From Macropodus opercularis (Eukaryota > Chordata > Actinopteri > Anabantiformes > Osphronemidae): a stretch of DNA of 64,000 nucleotides. The notes beneath the pieces were generated by a model. That model ran no database searches, had not been told where the DNA came from, and saw only the letters and a list, made by a program, of their open reading frames with translations. The translations under genes and the position numbers were made by a program. The stretch lies in the NCBI GenBank assembly GCA_030770545.1, contig CM061106.1:9962001-10026000 (forward strand), in the 5' to 3' direction. Shown here piece after piece: positions 59,371-64,000 of this stretch (the first letter of the stretch is position 1; each line of letters begins with the position of its first letter).

Positions 59371-62300
59371 GTAGCCAGACAGCTTGCAGGGAATTCCCCT
59401 GAGCAACTGGTCCTCATGGTGTTGCAGGGAGTTACGTTGTCACCGTTAGGTTTCCCTCCCTTTGCCACCAGAGATACTGTTGCAGTCTACACATGTGTAG
59501 TGATGAAGTCCTTCGCTGGTGACTCCACGCTGCAGTGGAGATTCCCTCAACGTGTCTCCCACTGTGCTGGTCAACGCTGCCCCTAGAAGAACAAGAGTGT
59601 TACTGGTGATCATCTCAATCATGTTGATTAAGCATAAAAGGAATAGAAATATTTACAAATGTCTCCACACAGAAACGTGTTGCAGTTAAAAAGTAAATGT
59701 ATCGATTAGGAACTATTAAAAACGCAGCTTCGTTAAATGTGTCTTTGCAAGTCAGTGAAACTTTCATTCTAATACTATTCTGAGATTTTGTTAAATACAT
59801 AAATCCTCTGAATAATACTGTTGTGGGTGTTTGTTTTGAGGTGCTTCCACCCTGAGCAAGCACTAGGCGACAGTGGAGAGGAAAAACTCCCTTTGAAGGA
59901 AGAAACCTCGGGCAGAACCAGGCTCAGGGTGGGCGGTCGTCTGCCTCGACCGGTGATGCTGAGGTTTTCTCACACACTACATAAAAAGAAACTCGTCTAT
60001 GTCAGTGCTCAGTGGTTGCGTCAGTACCTGGTTTGGTCGGATCCAACACTGACGCTGGTTCATAGGAGTTGTCCCGTCTTGGTCCTCGGTGCAGTAGCCA
60101 GACAGCTTGCAGGGAATTCCCCTGAGCAACTGGTCCTCATGGTGTTGCAGGGAGTTACGTTGTCACCGTTAGGTTTCCCTCCCTTTGCCACCAGAGACAC
60201 TGTTGCAGTCTACACATGTGTAGTGATGAAGTCCTTCGCTGGTGACTCCACGCTGCAGTGGAGATTCCCTCAACGTGTCTCCCACTGTGCTGTTCAACGC
60301 TGCCCCTAGAAGAACAAGAGTGTTACTGGTGATCATCTCAATCATGTTGATTAAGCATAACAGGAATAGAAATATTTACAAATGTCTCCACACAGAAACG
60401 TGTTGCAGTTAAAAAGTAAATGTATCGATTAGGAACTATTAAAAACGCAGCTTCGTTAAATGTGTCTTTGCAAGTCAGTAAAACTTTCATTCTAATACTA
60501 TTCTGAGATTTTGTTAAATATATAAATCCTCTGAATAATACTGTTGTGGGTGTTTGTTTTGAGGCGCTTCCACCCTGAGTTAGCACTAGGCGACAGTGGA
60601 GAGGAAAAACTCCCTTTGAAGGAAGAAACCTCGGGCAGAACCAGGCTCAGGGTGGGCGGTCGTCTGCCTCGACCGGTGATGCTGAGGTTTTCTCACACAC
60701 TACATAAAAAGAAACTTGTCTCTGTCAGTGGTTGCGTCAGTACCTGGTTTGGTCGGATCCAACACTGACGCTGGTTCATAGGAGTTGTCCCGTCTTGGTC
60801 CTCGGTGCAGTAGCCAGACAGCTTGCAGGGAATTCCCCTGAGCAACTGGTCCTCATGGTGTTGCAGGGAGTTACGTTGTCACCGTTAGGTTTCCCTCCCT
60901 TTGCCACCAGAGACACTGTTGCAGTCTACACATGTGTAGTGATGAAGTCCTTCGCTGGTGACTCCACGCTGCAGTGGAGATTCCCTCAACGTGTCTCCCA
61001 CTGTGCTGGTCAACGCTGCCCCTAGAAGAACAAGAGTGTTACTGGTGATCATCTCAATCATGTTGATTGAGCAGGAATAGAAATACTTACAAATGTCTCC
61101 ACAAAGAAACGTGTTGCACTTAAAAAGTAAATGTATCTATTAGGAACTATTAAAAACGCAGCTTCGTTAAATGTGTCTTTGCAAGTCAGTAAAACTTTCA
61201 TTCTAATACTATTCTGAGATTTTGTTAAATACATAAATCCTCTGAATAATACTGTTGTGGGTGTTTGTTTTGAGGTGCTTCCACCCTGAGCAAGCACTAG
61301 GCGAAAGTGGAGAGGAAAAACTCCCTTTGAAGGAAGAAACCTCGGGCAGAACCAGGCTCAGGGTGGGCGGTCGTCTGCCTCGACCGGTGATGCTGAGGTT
61401 TCTCACACACTACATAAATAGAAACTCGTCTCTGTCAGTGGTTGCGTCAGTACCTGGTTTGGTCGGATCCAACACTGACGCTGGTTCATAGGAGTTGTCC
61501 CGTCTTGGTCCTCGGTGCAGTAGCCAGACAGCTTGCAGGGAATTCACCTGAGCAACTGGTCCTCATGGTGTTGCAGGGAGTTACGTTGTCACCGTTAGGT
61601 TTCCCTCCCTTTGCCACCAGAGACACTGTTGCACTCTACACATGTGTAGTGATGAAGTCCTTCGCTGGTGACTCCACGCTGCAGTGGAGATTCACTCAAC
61701 GTGTCTCCCACTGTGCTGGTCAACGCTGCCCCTAGAAGAACAAGAGTGTTACTAGTGATCATCTCAATCATGTTGATTAAGCATAAAAGGAATAGAAATA
61801 TTTACAAATGTCTCCACACAGAAACGTGTTGCAGTTAAAAAGTAAATGTATCGATTAGGAACTATTAAAAACGCAGCTTCGTTAAATGTGTCTTTGCAAG
61901 TCAGTGAAACTTTCATTCTAATACTATTCTGAGATTTTGTTAAATACATAAATCCTCTGAATAATACTGTTGTGGGTGTTTGTTTTGAGGTGCTTCCACC
62001 CTGAGCAAGCACTAGGCGACAGTGGAGAGGAAAAACTCCCTTTGAAGGAAGAAACCTCGGGCAGAACCAGGCTCAGGGTGGGCAGTCGTCTGCCTCGACC
62101 GGTGATGCTGAGGTTTTCTCACACACTACATAAAAAGAAACTCGTCTCTGTCAGTGGTTGCGTCAGTACCTGGTTTGGTCGGATCCAACACTGACGCTGG
62201 TTCATAGGAGTTGTCCCGTCTTGGTCCTCGGTGCAGTAGCCAGACAGCTTGCAGGGAATTCCCCTGAGCAACTGGTCCTCATGGTGTTGCAGGGAGTTAC

Positions 62301-63909
62301 GTTGTCACCGTTAGGTTTCCCTCCCTTTGCCACCAGAGACACTGTTGCAGTCTACACATGTGTAGTGATGAAGTCCTTCGCTGGTGACTCCACGCTGCAG
62401 TGGAGATTCCCTCAACGTGTCTCCCACTGTGCTGGTCAACGCTGCCCCTAGAAGAACAAGAGTGTTACTGGTGATCATCTCAATCATGTTGATTGAGCAG
62501 GAATAGAAATATTTACAAATGTCTCCACACAGAAACGTGTTGCAGTTAAAAAGTAAATGTATCGATTAGGAACTATTAAAAACGCAGCTTCGTTAAATGT
62601 GTCTTTGCAAGTCAGTGAAACTTTCATTCTAATACTATTCTGAGATTTTGTTAAATATATAAATCCTCTGAATAATACTGTTGTGGGTGTTTGTTTTGAG
62701 GTGCTTCCACCCTGAGCAAGCACTAGGCGACAGTGGAGAGGAAAAACTCCCTTTGAAGGAAGAAACCTCGGGCAGAACCAGGCTCAGGGTGGGCGGTCGT
62801 CTGCCTCGACCGGTGATGCTGAGGTTTTCTCACACACTACATAAAAAGAAACTCGTCTCTGTCAGTGGTTGCGTCAGTACCTGGTTTGGTCGGATCCAAC
62901 ACTGACGCTGGTTCATAGGAGTTGTCCCGTCTTGGTCCTCGGTGCAGTAGCCAGACAGCTTGCAGGGAATTCCCCTGAGCAACTGGTCCTCATGGTGTTG
63001 CAGGGAGTTACGTTGTCACCGTTAGGTTTCCCTCCCTTTGCCACCAGAGACACTGTTGCAGTCTACACATGTGTAGTGATGAAGTCCTTCGCTGGTGACT
63101 CCACGCTGCAGTGGAGATTCCCTCAACGTGTCTCCCACTGTGCTGGTCAACGCTGCCCCTAGAAGAACAAGAGTGTTACTGGTGATCATCTCAATCATGT
63201 TGATTGAGCAGGAATAGAAATATTTACAAATGTCTCCACAAAGAAACGTGTTGCAGTTAAAAAGTAAATGTATCTATTAGAAACTATAAAAAACGCAGCT
63301 TCGTTAAATGTGTCTTTGCAAGTCAGTGAAACTTTCATTTAAATACTATTCTGAGATTTCCTTAACTATATAAATCCTATGAATAATACTGTTGTGGGTG
63401 TTTGTTTTGAGGCGCTTCCACCCTGAGCAAGCACTAGGAGACAGTGGAGAGGAAAAACTCCCTTTGAAGGAAGAAACCTCGGGCAGAACCAGGCTCAGGG
63501 TGGGCGGGCGTCTGCCTCGACCGGTGATGCTGAGGTTTTCTCACACACTACATAAAAACAAACTCGTCTATGTCAGTGCTCAGTGGTTGCGTCAGTACCT
63601 GGTTTGGTCGGATCCAACACTGACGCTGGTTCATAGGAGTTGTCCCGTCTTGGTCCTCGGTGCAGTAGCCAGACAGCTTGCAGGGAATTTACCTGAGCAA
63701 CTGGTCCTCATGGTGTTGCAGGGAGTTACGTTGTCACCGTTAGGTTTCCCTCCCTTTGCCACCAGAGACACTGTTGCAGTCTACACATGTGTAGTGATGA
63801 AGTCCTTCGCTGGTGACTCCACGCTGCAGTGGAGATTCCCTCAACGTGTCTCCCACTGTGCTGGTCAACGCTGCCCCTAGAAGAACAAGAGTGTTACTGG
63901 TGATCATCT
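59371..63909. repeat. Higher-order repeat, second (partial) copy
   Basis: Matches 53650-58188 with only a few substitutions (for example GTTATG to GTTACG near 63727, TTCTAAAT to TTTAAAT near 63339). After 63909 the sequence matches 57478 and 63198 rather than 58188, so the array changes phase there. Confidence 0.88.
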
Positions 63910-64000
63910 CAATCATGTTGATTGAGCAGGAATAGAAATATTTACAAATGTCTCCACAAAGAAACGTGTTGCAGTTAAAAAGTAAATGTATCTATTAGAA

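Larger units (their letters stand above)
50246..64000. repeat. Satellite array of about 716-bp monomers, continuing beyond the window
   Basis: About 19 full monomers plus one truncated one, head to tail. They start CCTCTGAATAATACTGTTGT near 50246, 50953, 51675, 52392, 52652, 53361, 54085 and so on to about 63376. Monomer lengths are 710-723 bp, set mainly by three indels: a 7-bp CTCAGTG duplication, a 5-bp GCATAA-type insertion and a T-run. Each monomer carries the dispersed block GAGGAAAAACTCCC...CGTCTGCCTCGACC, the 14-bp palindrome CTACACATGTGTAG and a CTCAATCA/TGATTGAG hairpin. Open frames of 74-162 codons recur in every unit but begin with TTG, not ATG, and depend on the indels, so they are not called genes. 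Confidence 0.97.

Noticed and set aside
50448..63880. Repeated 74-, 97- and 162-codon frames as a gene family
   Set aside because: Starts are TTG rather than ATG, frames change with 1-, 5- and 7-bp indels, there are no splice sites or domains, and they recur only as satellite monomers.

Overview
The window is nuclear DNA of a ray-finned fish, most likely a percomorph teleost. The evidence is spliced vertebrate genes with GT-AG introns, teleost-expanded gene families (GIMAP GTPase, KPHWC/KPYSC-type C2H2 zinc-finger genes, type II C-type lectins, a SLIP-GC-like C-terminus), L2-type LINE relics, hAT transposase relics, and three decayed endogenous retroviruses. There are no bacterial features. 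No rRNA, tRNA or CRISPR was recognised.

Layout. (1) 1-9.55 kb: a 3,455-bp direct segmental duplication, almost identical. Its second copy is interrupted by a decayed retrovirus (6.5-8.45 kb), followed by a 975-bp inverted third copy that runs into the GIMAP upstream region. (2) 9.64-12.17 kb (+): a two-exon GIMAP-like GTPase. (3) 12.2-17.2 kb: repeats, LINE tail, a second retroviral relic with a probable 3' LTR, and a perfect 70-bp inverted repeat. (4) 17.7-23.3 kb (-): two-exon C2H2 zinc-finger gene with 10 fingers; its intron holds a macro-domain relic. (5) 24.9-27.3 kb (-): 3' exons of a SLIP-GC-like gene among repeats. (6) 27.4-33.5 kb: gene-poor, with a 16-bp minisatellite, an orphan 3' exon and an L2 LINE relic. 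(7) 33.98-35.5 kb (+): a second zinc-finger gene, 13 fingers, paralogous to the first, inflated by four tandem 168-bp two-finger units. (8) 36-41 kb: a 37-bp minisatellite, a decayed gene with an unusual Cys/His/Gly-Pro C-terminal domain, and a possible gag relic. (9) 41.9-47.2 kb (-): an intact six-exon C-type lectin gene, an env relic, a second copy of the lectin locus that has lost exactly the exon-bearing segments, and the stranded first two exons of a sister lectin gene. (10) 47.97-50.14 kb: frameshifted hAT transposase ending at a recognisable right terminal repeat. (11) 50.25-64.0 kb and beyond: a tandem array of about 716-bp monomers with an eight-monomer (5,721-bp) higher-order period.

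The genes do not form a pathway in the bacterial sense. They read as an immune-type, rapidly duplicating neighbourhood (GIMAP, SLIP-GC-like, lectins, KRAB-less zinc fingers) repeatedly rearranged by mobile elements. Exon models rest on splice-site dinucleotides, phase agreement and motif continuity read by eye. No similarity search was run.
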